Source of the DNA: an uncultured Candidatus Hydrogenedens sp.
GTDB taxonomy: Bacteria; Desulfobacterota_D; UBA1144
Length of the DNA stretch: 64,000 nucleotides
Assembly (NCBI GenBank): GCA_902609885.1
Contig: CACLTT010000002.1
Span: 62,001-126,000 of the forward strand
Direction: 5' to 3'
This document shows, piece by piece, positions 54,829-63,840 of this stretch (position 1 is its first letter; each line of letters opens with the position of its first letter). The translations under genes were made by a program, and so were the position numbers. Below the pieces are notes generated by a model that did no database searches, had not been told where the DNA came from, and saw only the letters and a program-made list of their open reading frames with translations.

Positions 54829-56310
54829 ATGTATTCGTTTATATCCAAACTTATTATATTTATTTTAACTGCAGGACTGATAATAAGTCTAGGTGCAGGG
54901 ACAGAGTTTATCTCCTTTGGAATGGGGAAAGATGTTGTAGCAAAAGTCGACAATATGAAAATTTCCAAACAGGAGTTTGATTTTTTTAAGAATAAAAAAA
55001 TATCAGAATTATCACTTTCTGCTAACTATAAATCTGAAAAAGCCTTTAGAGATATACTTGATCTTCAAATAGTTCAAATGATAGCTTCTAGAAAAATATT
55101 AGCTGACTATGCAGATGAAATTGGTTTATATGTATCAGATAAAGAGATAAGAGATAAAATATTAGCTGATAATTTTCTTGGTGGTATTAAAGAAATAGAG
55201 GACCCTGAAATATATAAGAAAGTTATTAAAAAAAACTTTAACTTAGATTGGAACATATTTGAGGAAATTATAAAAGAAGAGGCCCTAAATGATAAGTTGT
55301 CATTATTCTTTAAAGAAACAATTTTAATAACTAATGATGAGGCATATGAGGAATTTTTGAGCCTTGAAACTAAATTTAACTATATAAAAATATCATTGAA
55401 TGAAGATCTTGAAATTAATGATAATTTTACAGAAAAAGAGATTAAAGCTTACTTAAAAGAAAACAAAGAAAGTTTTGAAAGGAAATTGGAATATTTAGAT
55501 TTTATAATAATATCAGGTGAGGATTTAATAAAAAATATCACTATAAGCCTTAATGATGTTAGATCTTATCATGAGAACTATCTTTCTAATCAACCATTTG
55601 ATGAAATAAGTATAAGAAAAATAATCAAAGATGAGATAGCGAAGAAAAGTATATTAAGTGAACTCGATATAATAAATGAATTAATAATAGACAGCTCATT
55701 TGAACAAATTTCAAAAAAGTATGGTGCTAAAGTTTTAACCATATCTAAAGACTCATATAAATTACCAGATTCTATAAAAGCAAAAGCGATAAGCTTAAAT
55801 GATATTCAGTTTACATATTATAATGATAAGATATGGATTTTTAGGAATTCTAAAGACCTGATCTCACAAAGAGAGCTAATAATTTCAATGATGAAAAAAG
55901 ATCGGCAAAATGTTGCTAAAAACAATTTTTTCACAAAATTGATAGGTCTTTATAATGCTAATCCTTCAAAATTTAATTCGGTAATAAAATCCGATAGTAA
56001 TTTAGATTTGCAATTCTATTATGATGAAAGCAAAAAGTATAATCCTAATATTAATAGTTTTGTGGAATCTGTAGATTTAGAAAATTATGGAAGTTTTCTC
56101 ATTGATAAAGTTTTCATAGATTCAAATTATTATCTTATTTTTATTGAAAAAATTAGATTACCTAATGATGATTTATTTATTTTAGAGAAGGAAAGAATTA
56201 CTAGGAGTTTATATATTGAAAAATCAGAAAATTTTATAAATTCTATAAAAAAAGAATTAGTTTCTAATGCAGAAGTAAAATTAAATAATAAATACTTTAG
56301 TGATAAATAA
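54829..56310 (+). CDS. PpiD/SurA-like membrane-anchored periplasmic chaperone
   Basis: 493 aa with one N-terminal membrane helix (about residues 7-25) and a SurA_N-like domain starting VAKVDNMKISKQEFDFFKN, as in PpiD. The middle part is where a parvulin domain would be, but I see none of its usual motifs, so peptidyl-prolyl isomerase activity is doubtful. Likely assists folding of secreted proteins at the Sec exit. A TATGAT box lies 7 nt before the ATG. smc follows after 50 nt. Confidence 0.78.
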   Translation: MYSFISKLIIFILTAGLIISLGAGTEFISFGMGKDVVAKVDNMKISKQEFDFFKNKKISELSLSANYKSEKAFRDILDLQIVQMIASRKILADYADEIGLYVSDKEIRDKILADNFLGGIKEIEDPEIYKKVIKKNFNLDWNIFEEIIKEEALNDKLSLFFKETILITNDEAYEEFLSLETKFNYIKISLNEDLEINDNFTEKEIKAYLKENKESFERKLEYLDFIIISGEDLIKNITISLNDVRSYHENYLSNQPFDEISIRKIIKDEIAKKSILSELDIINELIIDSSFEQISKKYGAKVLTISKDSYKLPDSIKAKAISLNDIQFTYYNDKIWIFRNSKDLISQRELIISMMKKDRQNVAKNNFFTKLIGLYNANPSKFNSVIKSDSNLDLQFYYDESKKYNPNINSFVESVDLENYGSFLIDKVFIDSNYYLIFIEKIRLPNDDLFILEKERITRSLYIEKSENFINSIKKELVSNAEVKLNNKYFSDK

Positions 56311-56360
56311 GAAACATATTTTCTTTACTAAGCTAATATATTGTTTTATTATTGCCTAAA

Positions 56361-59300
56361 ATGAGAATAAAGTCCTTATCATTAAAAGGTTTTAAAACAT
56401 TTTATGAGAAATCTGTAGTTAATTTCAATAATAAAATTTCGGCAATTGTTGGCCCAAATGGATGTGGAAAAACTAATTTGCTAGATGCATTACGATGGGT
56501 TCTTGGTGAGCAGAATCCTAGACTATTGAGGACTGACTCAATGATGCAGCTTATTTCTGATGGGAATGATAAGCTTCCTAAGCAAGGTTTCGCTGAAATC
56601 TCATTAATTATAGATACCCATGACAATAAAGACCTACCAGAAGAAATTGAAATAAAAAGAAAGCTAACAAGAAGTGGTGAAAGTCTATATTTCTTAAATG
56701 GTGAAAACTGTAAGCTCAAGGATATCACTGACTTAGTTATTACAATTGGTGCTGGTTCACGCACGTTTACAGTAATACCTCAAGGTCAAATTGAAAGTTA
56801 TATCACTGCAAAAGCTGAAGATAAAAGACAATTGATTGATGAAGCAGCAGGATTGGGAAAATATAAAATTAGAAGACACGAAACTGAAAGAAAAATAATT
56901 TTAACTAAAGATAATTTGGATCGAATTAATGATATTAAAGAAGAAGTAGGATCACAAAGAGAATCTTTAAGACAGCAGGCTGAAAAATCTAATGAATATA
57001 ATATGCTTATTGATAAATACAAGAAAATTGAAAAACTCTTTTATAAAAAAAGATTTAAAGATTTAAACCAAAAACTTGAGACTGCAGTAAAAGATAAAGA
57101 GGATTTTCAGCAAACTATTGTAGCTATCGAAGAGTCCAAATTTTTGAAAAATATGGAGCTTGAAGATTTAGAAGAAAATATCAAATCCAATAAACTAGAG
57201 TACGATTCTCTAAATTCAAAAATTCTATCCGAGAAAGAAAAACTTTTTAAAGTTGACTCTGAAATTAAAACAATTGCCTCTGAGAACGATCTTATCAAGC
57301 AAGGCTTAGAAAGCTCAAAAATTTTTAAGACAGAGACAGTTCAAGAGCTCGAGGATATTTTAATTGAGAAAGAAAAAAAACAGAAACTTCTCAATTCAAC
57401 TACTTTAAACTACAATAAGATTACCTCTGATATAAATAATAAAGATTCTGAACCAGAAGATGAATTAAGTATTAAAAAGAGATTATTTGATGCAGTTGAG
57501 AGGCTTTCATCTCAGAAAACAAGTGCTAACCTCTTGGATAATGAGTTAGAACAATTGAAAATAAAGAAATTAGATTATGGTGAGCTATCTTCTAAATCAG
57601 AGTTACAAATTTCTGATTTAATGACTGGCATGAAAAAAATAGAAGATGATATTTATAATCTTGAAGCAATAAGAGATAAGTGCGAAATTAATAAGAAAGA
57701 AGAAATTGAAAATTTAAAAAATGTTCAAAAAAATCTTGAGCAAATTAATACTAAACATATTGAAATAAATTCGGAAATTGAAGCAACCAAATCAAAAGTT
57801 AAAGTTCTTGAAAATATAGAGCTTAACTATGAATGGCTTCCAGAAGGAATCAGGGAGTTTGTCAATAAACTTAAAGGTAAAAATATTGAAGGTATACTTT
57901 CAGACTTTATAAAACCGATGCCAGGCTTTGAGAAAGCCGTCGAATCTTTTCTGGGAGAAAAACTAAAGTGGATACTGATTAAAAATAGTGATAATACAAT
58001 CGGTGCGATTGAAGAATTCAAACAAAGTTCAAGCGGCCGTGGAACTTTTGTCCCTTTAGACTATAGAACACATAGTGGCGCAAGTTCAGCACTCGGGTTT
58101 AAAAATATAATTGATTGTATTGAATGTAGTACGGAAAATAGACCTTTTCTTGCAAGTATTTTTGGCGAGACATATGTTGTGGATACAATAAAAGATGCCA
58201 TAAGTTCAAAAAAAGATTATCCCAGTTTAAATTTTGTCACCAAAGATGGTGAGTATTTTGATTCAAATGGCTCAATAACAGTTGGATCAGCACCAGACAA
58301 TATCATACAAATTAAAGAAGAGATTAAAAAATTAAACGTTTCGAGAGGTAAATACGATACTGAAATTGATCAATTGGTAATGGATAGAAAAAAAATTGAA
58401 GATGAGATATTTGATATTAATAGTAGAATAAAACTTTTTGATTCAGAAATTGAGTCACAGAATATTAATTATTTAAAATTATCAAATTCCATAAACGAAA
58501 TAAAAACAAATCTTGCCTCAGAAATGTCTTCAAAATCCAACACAGAGAATCAAATTTTGGACTTAGAATCTGAAATCAGTGATAAAGTTTTAAGAATTGA
58601 AAAAATTAAAAATGAAATCAGCGACATTGTTTTACAAAAAAAATCCTATGAAGATAAGTTTAATCAAATAACAGTTAGCGATAATGAGAATATTAAAAAT
58701 ATCATCAATGAAAAGAATAATGAAGAAAGAGAAAGGCTAGATTCTCAAAGAAATTCTATATTGCTTGAGATACAAAGTATTACATCTAAGATTAACAAAT
58801 TTAAAAGTAAGATCGATGAAATTTCAAATAAAATAATTTTTGATGAAGAAAAGTTTGAAAAAAATTTAAATCTAACAGGTTCGACAAATAATAAAAAATC
58901 AGAAATTGAGCAAAATATAAATGTTTTGAATACAGAGGTTAATGATATTAAATCATCAATAATTGCAAATGAGTCAAAATCCAATAAAGTCAAAGAGCAA
59001 ATCAAAGATTTTATTAAAAAAATTGATTTAAAAAGATCTGAGTTAGAAGAATATGATTCCAAATTACATAAAGCAAAAATTGAAATTGATCAATTATTGG
59101 AGCAGCTTTCAGATATGGAATATAATGAGGATATTAAGAATATTTCAGATTCAGAAAATGATGAGATAAGTGCAATAGGTGAAAACGAACTAGCTAAATC
59201 TAGGTTTTATAAATTACAAAGAACAATTGATAATTTTGGACCTGTAAATTTGCTAGCTCCAGAGGAATTTAAAAAATTGGATGAAAGATTTGAGTTCTTG

Positions 59301-59831
59301 GATTCTCAAATTATTGATCTTCAGAATTCTTTAAATAATTTGAGTAAAACAATAAGTAAGATTGATCAGGAGTCAGAATCTGTTTTTCTTGATACATTTA
59401 ATCGTATAAGTTCCAAATATGATGAATATGTTAAAAGGCTATTTGGAGGTGGTGAAGGGAAGCTTATTTTAACAAATCCTGATTCACCAAAAGACTCCGG
59501 AATTGAGGTTATGTTAAAAATAGGTCTAAAAAAATATAGAAATTTGAAATCATATTCAGGTGGAGAGAGAGCTTTAGCCGGAATATCACTTTTACTATCA
59601 GCTTATTTCGTAAGGCCAGCTCCTTTCTTACTCTTAGATGAAGTGGACGCTCCGTTAGATGATAAGAATATTTTAAAGTTCGGAGAAATGTTGGATGAAA
59701 TTTCTAATCTATCTCAAGTTGCTATTATTACTCATAATAAAACCACAATGAAGTTTGCAAAGCAATTAATAGGAGTGACATCTAGATTGGAAGGTATAAG
59801 TGAGGTTGTTCCAATTGATCTATCAAATTAA
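56361..59831 (+). CDS. smc: Chromosome segregation ATPase SMC
   Basis: About 1156 aa condensin core: Walker A GPNGCGKTNLLDALRW, first coiled coil (about 170-490), hinge (about 510-650, with EWLPEGIREF and a GRGTFVPLDYR stretch), second coiled coil, then signature YSGGERALAGISLLLSAYF and Walker B LLLDEVDAPLDD. ATG 56361 is preferred over TTG 56352. Partners ScpA/ScpB are not here. Gammaproteobacteria such as E. coli use MukB instead. Confidence 0.96.
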   Translation: MRIKSLSLKGFKTFYEKSVVNFNNKISAIVGPNGCGKTNLLDALRWVLGEQNPRLLRTDSMMQLISDGNDKLPKQGFAEISLIIDTHDNKDLPEEIEIKRKLTRSGESLYFLNGENCKLKDITDLVITIGAGSRTFTVIPQGQIESYITAKAEDKRQLIDEAAGLGKYKIRRHETERKIILTKDNLDRINDIKEEVGSQRESLRQQAEKSNEYNMLIDKYKKIEKLFYKKRFKDLNQKLETAVKDKEDFQQTIVAIEESKFLKNMELEDLEENIKSNKLEYDSLNSKILSEKEKLFKVDSEIKTIASENDLIKQGLESSKIFKTETVQELEDILIEKEKKQKLLNSTTLNYNKITSDINNKDSEPEDELSIKKRLFDAVERLSSQKTSANLLDNELEQLKIKKLDYGELSSKSELQISDLMTGMKKIEDDIYNLEAIRDKCEINKKEEIENLKNVQKNLEQINTKHIEINSEIEATKSKVKVLENIELNYEWLPEGIREFVNKLKGKNIEGILSDFIKPMPGFEKAVESFLGEKLKWILIKNSDNTIGAIEEFKQSSSGRGTFVPLDYRTHSGASSALGFKNIIDCIECSTENRPFLASIFGETYVVDTIKDAISSKKDYPSLNFVTKDGEYFDSNGSITVGSAPDNIIQIKEEIKKLNVSRGKYDTEIDQLVMDRKKIEDEIFDINSRIKLFDSEIESQNINYLKLSNSINEIKTNLASEMSSKSNTENQILDLESEISDKVLRIEKIKNEISDIVLQKKSYEDKFNQITVSDNENIKNIINEKNNEERERLDSQRNSILLEIQSITSKINKFKSKIDEISNKIIFDEEKFEKNLNLTGSTNNKKSEIEQNINVLNTEVNDIKSSIIANESKSNKVKEQIKDFIKKIDLKRSELEEYDSKLHKAKIEIDQLLEQLSDMEYNEDIKNISDSENDEISAIGENELAKSRFYKLQRTIDNFGPVNLLAPEEFKKLDERFEFLDSQIIDLQNSLNNLSKTISKIDQESESVFLDTFNRISSKYDEYVKRLFGGGEGKLILTNPDSPKDSGIEVMLKIGLKKYRNLKSYSGGERALAGISLLLSAYFVRPAPFLLLDEVDAPLDDKNILKFGEMLDEISNLSQVAIITHNKTTMKFAKQLIGVTSRLEGISEVVPIDLSN

Positions 59832-59856
59832 ATCTTTTAACGACATAAATATTTAA

Positions 59857-62433
59857 ATGTTAAATGTTATAAAAAAAATTTTTGGTTCGGGAAACGAAAG
59901 AGAAATCTCAAGAATTTTAAAAATTGTAGAAAAAATAAATTCTCTAGAAAAAAATTTTACAAATCTCTCTTTAGAACATTTAAAAAATCAATATTTGCAA
60001 ATAAAGACTAGATATGAGCAAATTGGGCAACTCGACAATTTTATAATTGATGTTTTTGCGTTAACAAGAGAAGTTTCTAAAAAAACTTTAAAGCTCAGAC
60101 CTTTTGATGTTCAGCTTATAGGTGGAATAGTTCTTCATGAGGGAAAGATAGCAGAAATGAAAACTGGTGAAGGTAAGACTTTGGTCGCCACATTACCAGT
60201 AATCTTAAATTCATTAGATCCATATCCTGTCCATGTAATAACTGTTAATGATTACTTAGCAAGAAGAGATGCGCTATGGATGGCACCTATATATTTATCT
60301 CTAGATCTAAAAGTAGGTGTATTGAATAATGGAATATCCTACACTGTGAAAATTAACTCTACTAAGTATGAATTGGTTGAAGCTGAAAGATCAACCGTTT
60401 ATGAATGTGATGTTATTTATGGAACAAATAGTGAATTCGGTTTTGATTATTTGAGAGATAACATGAAATATTCAAATGATGAGATTTGCCAATCAAGCCA
60501 TTCCTTTGCGATAGTTGATGAAGTTGATAGTATCCTTATAGACGAGGCAAGGACTCCATTAATAATATCAGGTCCTACTGATAGTTCACTTATTGACTAT
60601 AAAAATATATATAGTTTATGTAAAAAGATTAATAAAGAGGATATTGCAATTGATGAAAAAACTAGACAAGTATTTATCAATGATTCAGGCTCAGAAAAAT
60701 TACAAAAATTATTTAATATAGACAATCTATATGATCCTAAAAATTTGTCTTTACTTCATTCAATAAATCAGTCATTAAGAGCAATTAATATTTATACTAG
60801 AGATAAAGATTATGTAGTACAAGACAACAAAGTGATAATTGTAGATGAGTTCACAGGAAGACTTATGCCGTCAAGAAGGTGGAGTGAGGGATTACATCAG
60901 GCTGTTGAAGCCAAAGAAAACGTAAAAATCGAGGAAGAAAATCAAACTTTTGCATCTATCACTATCCAAAATTATTTTAGAATGTATGAGAAACTATCTG
61001 GAATGACAGGAACTGCTGATACCGAAGCACTTGAATTCCAGAATATATATAAATTAAGAGTTGTAGTAATACCGACCAATTTACCAATGATGAGAAAAGA
61101 TTTAAATGATTTAATTTATAGAACTGAAAAAGAAAAAATAGATGCAATTGTTTCATATATAAAAAAATATAATAGAATTGGAAATCCTGTACTGATTGGA
61201 ACTGTCTCAGTCGAAAAATCCGAACAGCTCAGTAGATATTTATCAACTTTGGGGATTAAGCATAATGTATTAAATGCCAAAAATCATGAAAGTGAAGCTG
61301 AAGTAATTTCAAAAGCGGGAGAAATAGGTGCAGTTACAATTGCTACTAACATGGCTGGAAGAGGCACCGATATCAAGCTTGGTGGCGCAATAAATGATGA
61401 TATAAAGCAAAGAGAGGAAATATTAAAGATCGAGGGATTAGTAGTTCTGGGTAGTGAGAGACACGAGTCACGAAGAATTGATAATCAATTAAGAGGTAGA
61501 TCAGGTAGACAAGGAGATCCAGGGTTAACACAATTCTTTGTTTCTATGGAAGACGAATTAATGAGACTTTTTGGATCTGAAAGAATCTCTAACATGATGG
61601 CAAAGCTTGGCTGGAAAGAAGGTGAGCCTATAGAGCACAAAATGATAACCAATTCACTTGAAAATGCTCAGAAAAAAGTTGAATCTCGAAATTTTGAGAT
61701 TAGAAAACATCTATTGGAGTATGATGATGTTCAAAATAAACAAAGAGAAATAATTTATAAATTAAGAAACAGATTATTAAGAAATAGTGAGATTGATGAA
61801 GTTTTAAAAGAAATAAAAGATGATGCAATTTATTCATTTCAGCCTTTATGGGATGATGAAGTTTCATTTGATGAGAAGAAGAGTATGTTTAATTTTTTAA
61901 CAGAAGATGAGGTTCTAAAGCTTAAAGACAATAGTCAGCTTGAATTAATTATTGATAAAAAAATTGAAAACAAAAAAACACTTTTAGGCGATATGTTTCA
62001 GCCTATTGGTAAGTTTGTCCTTCTTTCGACAATAGATATGAAATGGAAAGATCATTTATTATCAATGGATTATCTGAGAGAAAGTGTTAGCTTAAGGGGC
62101 TATGGTCAGCAAAACCCCTTAAGAGAATATAAGAAGGAAGGCTTTGATATGTTTGATGAAATGATTGATAATTTTAATATAGATGCTCTTGTAAATTTTT
62201 TAGAAGTTGTACCAATAAAAGATGAAGATCTTAAAGAAATAGAGAAATCCAAAGGTGTCGATGAAAATTTTTCATACAATGACAATGACAATGATAATGA
62301 TAAAGTAGGTAAAAACAATTCTGATGAAATAAAGAAGCAAAATAATTTTAAAATTTCGGAAATTAAAGCAAAAGAGAAGCGTCGTCAAATAGAAAAAAAG
62401 AAAAGGAAGCAAAGAAAGAAACAAAGAAAATGA
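59857..62433 (+). CDS. secA: Protein translocase ATPase SecA, without zinc-binding tail
   Basis: 858 aa motor of the Sec pathway. Walker A MKTGEGKTLVATL, DEAD-like VDEVDSILIDEARTPLI, helicase motif MAGRGTDIKLGG with QLRGRSGRQGDPG, then scaffold and wing domains. The usual C-terminal CxCxSGKKYKxCC/HG zinc motif is missing; the protein ends in an Asn-Asp repeat and a Lys/Arg-rich tail (KRRQIEKKKRKQRKKQRK). Its last bases overlap the next gene (ATGA). Confidence 0.96.
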   Translation: MLNVIKKIFGSGNEREISRILKIVEKINSLEKNFTNLSLEHLKNQYLQIKTRYEQIGQLDNFIIDVFALTREVSKKTLKLRPFDVQLIGGIVLHEGKIAEMKTGEGKTLVATLPVILNSLDPYPVHVITVNDYLARRDALWMAPIYLSLDLKVGVLNNGISYTVKINSTKYELVEAERSTVYECDVIYGTNSEFGFDYLRDNMKYSNDEICQSSHSFAIVDEVDSILIDEARTPLIISGPTDSSLIDYKNIYSLCKKINKEDIAIDEKTRQVFINDSGSEKLQKLFNIDNLYDPKNLSLLHSINQSLRAINIYTRDKDYVVQDNKVIIVDEFTGRLMPSRRWSEGLHQAVEAKENVKIEEENQTFASITIQNYFRMYEKLSGMTGTADTEALEFQNIYKLRVVVIPTNLPMMRKDLNDLIYRTEKEKIDAIVSYIKKYNRIGNPVLIGTVSVEKSEQLSRYLSTLGIKHNVLNAKNHESEAEVISKAGEIGAVTIATNMAGRGTDIKLGGAINDDIKQREEILKIEGLVVLGSERHESRRIDNQLRGRSGRQGDPGLTQFFVSMEDELMRLFGSERISNMMAKLGWKEGEPIEHKMITNSLENAQKKVESRNFEIRKHLLEYDDVQNKQREIIYKLRNRLLRNSEIDEVLKEIKDDAIYSFQPLWDDEVSFDEKKSMFNFLTEDEVLKLKDNSQLELIIDKKIENKKTLLGDMFQPIGKFVLLSTIDMKWKDHLLSMDYLRESVSLRGYGQQNPLREYKKEGFDMFDEMIDNFNIDALVNFLEVVPIKDEDLKEIEKSKGVDENFSYNDNDNDNDKVGKNNSDEIKKQNNFKISEIKAKEKRRQIEKKKRKQRKKQRK
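62278..62301 (+). repeat. Short in-frame (AATGAY)4 repeat in secA
   Basis: Four hexamers, AATGAC twice then AATGAT twice, encoding four Asn-Asp pairs in the linker before the basic SecA tail. In-frame, so length change by slippage would not break the protein. Confidence 0.85.
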
Positions 62434-62663
62434 TAAAAAAAATTAAATTTACATTGACTTCAATAATTAGTATCATCATTTTAATTGCTCTCGCATTCAT
62501 TTTTACGGCAGGGTTTTTAGCAATATTAGGAATTTTCTTTCTTACTAGAGTTTATAAAAAAGTCACAAGTAACAAAAAAAATAAAAATAGTAATATTCCA
62601 GCAAGTAAAGACAGAAGTGATAAAGTTGTAGATGTTGATAAAGATAAATATAAGATTGATTAA
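62430..62663 (+). CDS. Unknown 77-aa membrane protein
   Basis: Basic N-terminus (MIKKIKF), one long or hairpin hydrophobic stretch (about residues 8-42), then a Lys/Asn/Asp-rich cytoplasmic-type tail. Not recognised. ATGA overlap with secA suggests translational coupling to it. The stop overlaps the convergent phhB stop by 4 nt. Confidence 0.65.
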   Translation: MIKKIKFTLTSIISIIILIALAFIFTAGFLAILGIFFLTRVYKKVTSNKKNKNSNIPASKDRSDKVVDVDKDKYKID

Positions 62664-62938
62664 ATATTATCTATTTCATTAGAGAGCTTAATATCTAAAT
62701 TAGTTAACCCATTTACAGAATGTGTATCGAGCCATATTTCTACCTTATTATATGTATTAGAAATAGTTGGATGATGGTTAATTTTCTCTGATTCGATGCC
62801 AACCTGTACAATAAAAGATAATGCGTCTGAAAAATTTATAAAAATAAACTTTTTATATAATTTATTTTTTTTAATCGACCATGTAGGTGCTAATTTTTTG
62901 GCTTGTTTAACTGTAATTTTTTTTAACTTTGATGGCAT
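62660..62938 (-). CDS. phhB: Pterin-4a-carbinolamine dehydratase
   Basis: 92 aa. The active-site pattern EKINHHPTISNTYNKVEIWL and DTHSVNGLTNLD is typical. Recycles 4a-hydroxytetrahydropterin or acts in related pterin chemistry. No phenylalanine hydroxylase in the window. Minus-strand TATTTT ends 6 nt before the ATG. Confidence 0.9.
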   Translation of the reverse strand: MPSKLKKITVKQAKKLAPTWSIKKNKLYKKFIFINFSDALSFIVQVGIESEKINHHPTISNTYNKVEIWLDTHSVNGLTNLDIKLSNEIDNI

Positions 62939-62944
62939 ATAAAG

Positions 62945-62950
62945 AAAATA
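62945..62950 (-). promoter_or_regulatory. Likely -10 box (TATTTT) for phhB
   Basis: Minus-strand TATTTT with 6 nt to the phhB ATG. Weak hexamer, correct spacing. Confidence 0.35.
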
Positions 62951-62992
62951 ATCAAATTTGTAATATAAGTCAAAAATAATCTAATATATTTA

Positions 62993-63490
62993 ATGGCCGA
63001 AATTTATTTATCCCTAGGAAGTAACATAGAACCCAAAGAATTATATTTAAATAAAGCTATTATAGAACTTAAAAATAAAATAAATATAAAGAAAGTCTCA
63101 TCCTTGTATAGTTCAGAATCTATAGGATATAAATCAAAAAATAATTTTTTAAATTTAGCCCTTAAAGCTGAAACCAGTATTAAACCAAAACTCTTACTAA
63201 AATTTATAAAAAGCATTGAATCTCAACTTGGAAGAACTGCCTCAAAAGTTTATATGGATAGAACTATTGATATTGATATCATTTTCTACGGATTAGAGAT
63301 CATAAATTCAAAAGATTTAATAATACCCCATCCAAGTGCACACCAAAGAAGGTTTGTGCTAGAGCCTGTAATGGAAATCGATAACGACCTTATTTTTCCA
63401 AGCTCTAATAGTAAAATTGCTGATCTCTTGGATGAAGTTAAAATTCAAAAAATTAAAAAAATTAAAAACTTTAACATTGAAAATATTTAA
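62993..63490 (+). CDS. folK: 7,8-dihydro-6-hydroxymethylpterin pyrophosphokinase
   Basis: Folate synthesis, 165 aa. LSLGSNIEPKELYLNKAI, then DRTIDIDIIFYG and IPHPSAHQRRFVLEPVMEI. A TAATAT hexamer lies 5 nt before the ATG. Next to phhB and folD, giving a loose pterin/folate grouping on both strands. Confidence 0.95.
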   Translation: MAEIYLSLGSNIEPKELYLNKAIIELKNKINIKKVSSLYSSESIGYKSKNNFLNLALKAETSIKPKLLLKFIKSIESQLGRTASKVYMDRTIDIDIIFYGLEIINSKDLIIPHPSAHQRRFVLEPVMEIDNDLIFPSSNSKIADLLDEVKIQKIKKIKNFNIENI

Positions 63491-63498
63491 TCAATGTT

Positions 63499-63504
63499 TA
63501 TATT
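63499..63504 (+). promoter_or_regulatory. -10 box (TATATT) for leaderless hspQ
   Basis: TATATT with 6 nt (AAAAAT) to ATG 63511. No ribosome site. Confidence 0.5.
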
Positions 63505-63510
63505 AAAAAT

Positions 63511-63840
63511 ATGAGTCATGAAGCAAAGTTTAAGTTAGGTCAAATTGTCAAACATAGGCTTTTTGACTTTAGAGGAATAATTTTTGATGTTGATCCAGAA
63601 TTTAATAATACGGATGAATGGTATGAAAGAATTCCAGAAGATAGAAGACCCAGAAAGGATCAGCCATTTTATCATTTATTGGCTGAAAATGATGACAAAA
63701 CGACCTATATTGCTTATGTGTCTCAACAAAATCTTGAAAAAGATGAATCAAAATTACCTTTTGAGCATCCTTCAGTAAAGCTATTATTTGATGGTAACGA
63801 TAGTGAAGGGAATTACATAGTTAAACAATCAACTAATTGA
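63511..63840 (+). CDS. hspQ: Heat shock protein HspQ (YccV-like)
   Basis: 109 aa. Family pattern [27 protein letters not shown], then [10 protein letters not shown] and AYVSQQNLE. In enterobacteria HspQ is a Lon specificity enhancer and binds hemimethylated oriC. Its presence, with BolA and GrxD, points to Proteobacteria. Its 3' end overlaps folD by 12 nt. Confidence 0.93.
   Translation: MSHEAKFKLGQIVKHRLFDFRGIIFDVDPEFNNTDEWYERIPEDRRPRKDQPFYHLLAENDDKTTYIAYVSQQNLEKDESKLPFEHPSVKLLFDGNDSEGNYIVKQSTN

Noticed and set aside
56402..56764. 120-codon open frame antisense to the start of smc
   Set aside because: Lies entirely opposite the Walker A region of smc; no start signal and no recognisable protein.
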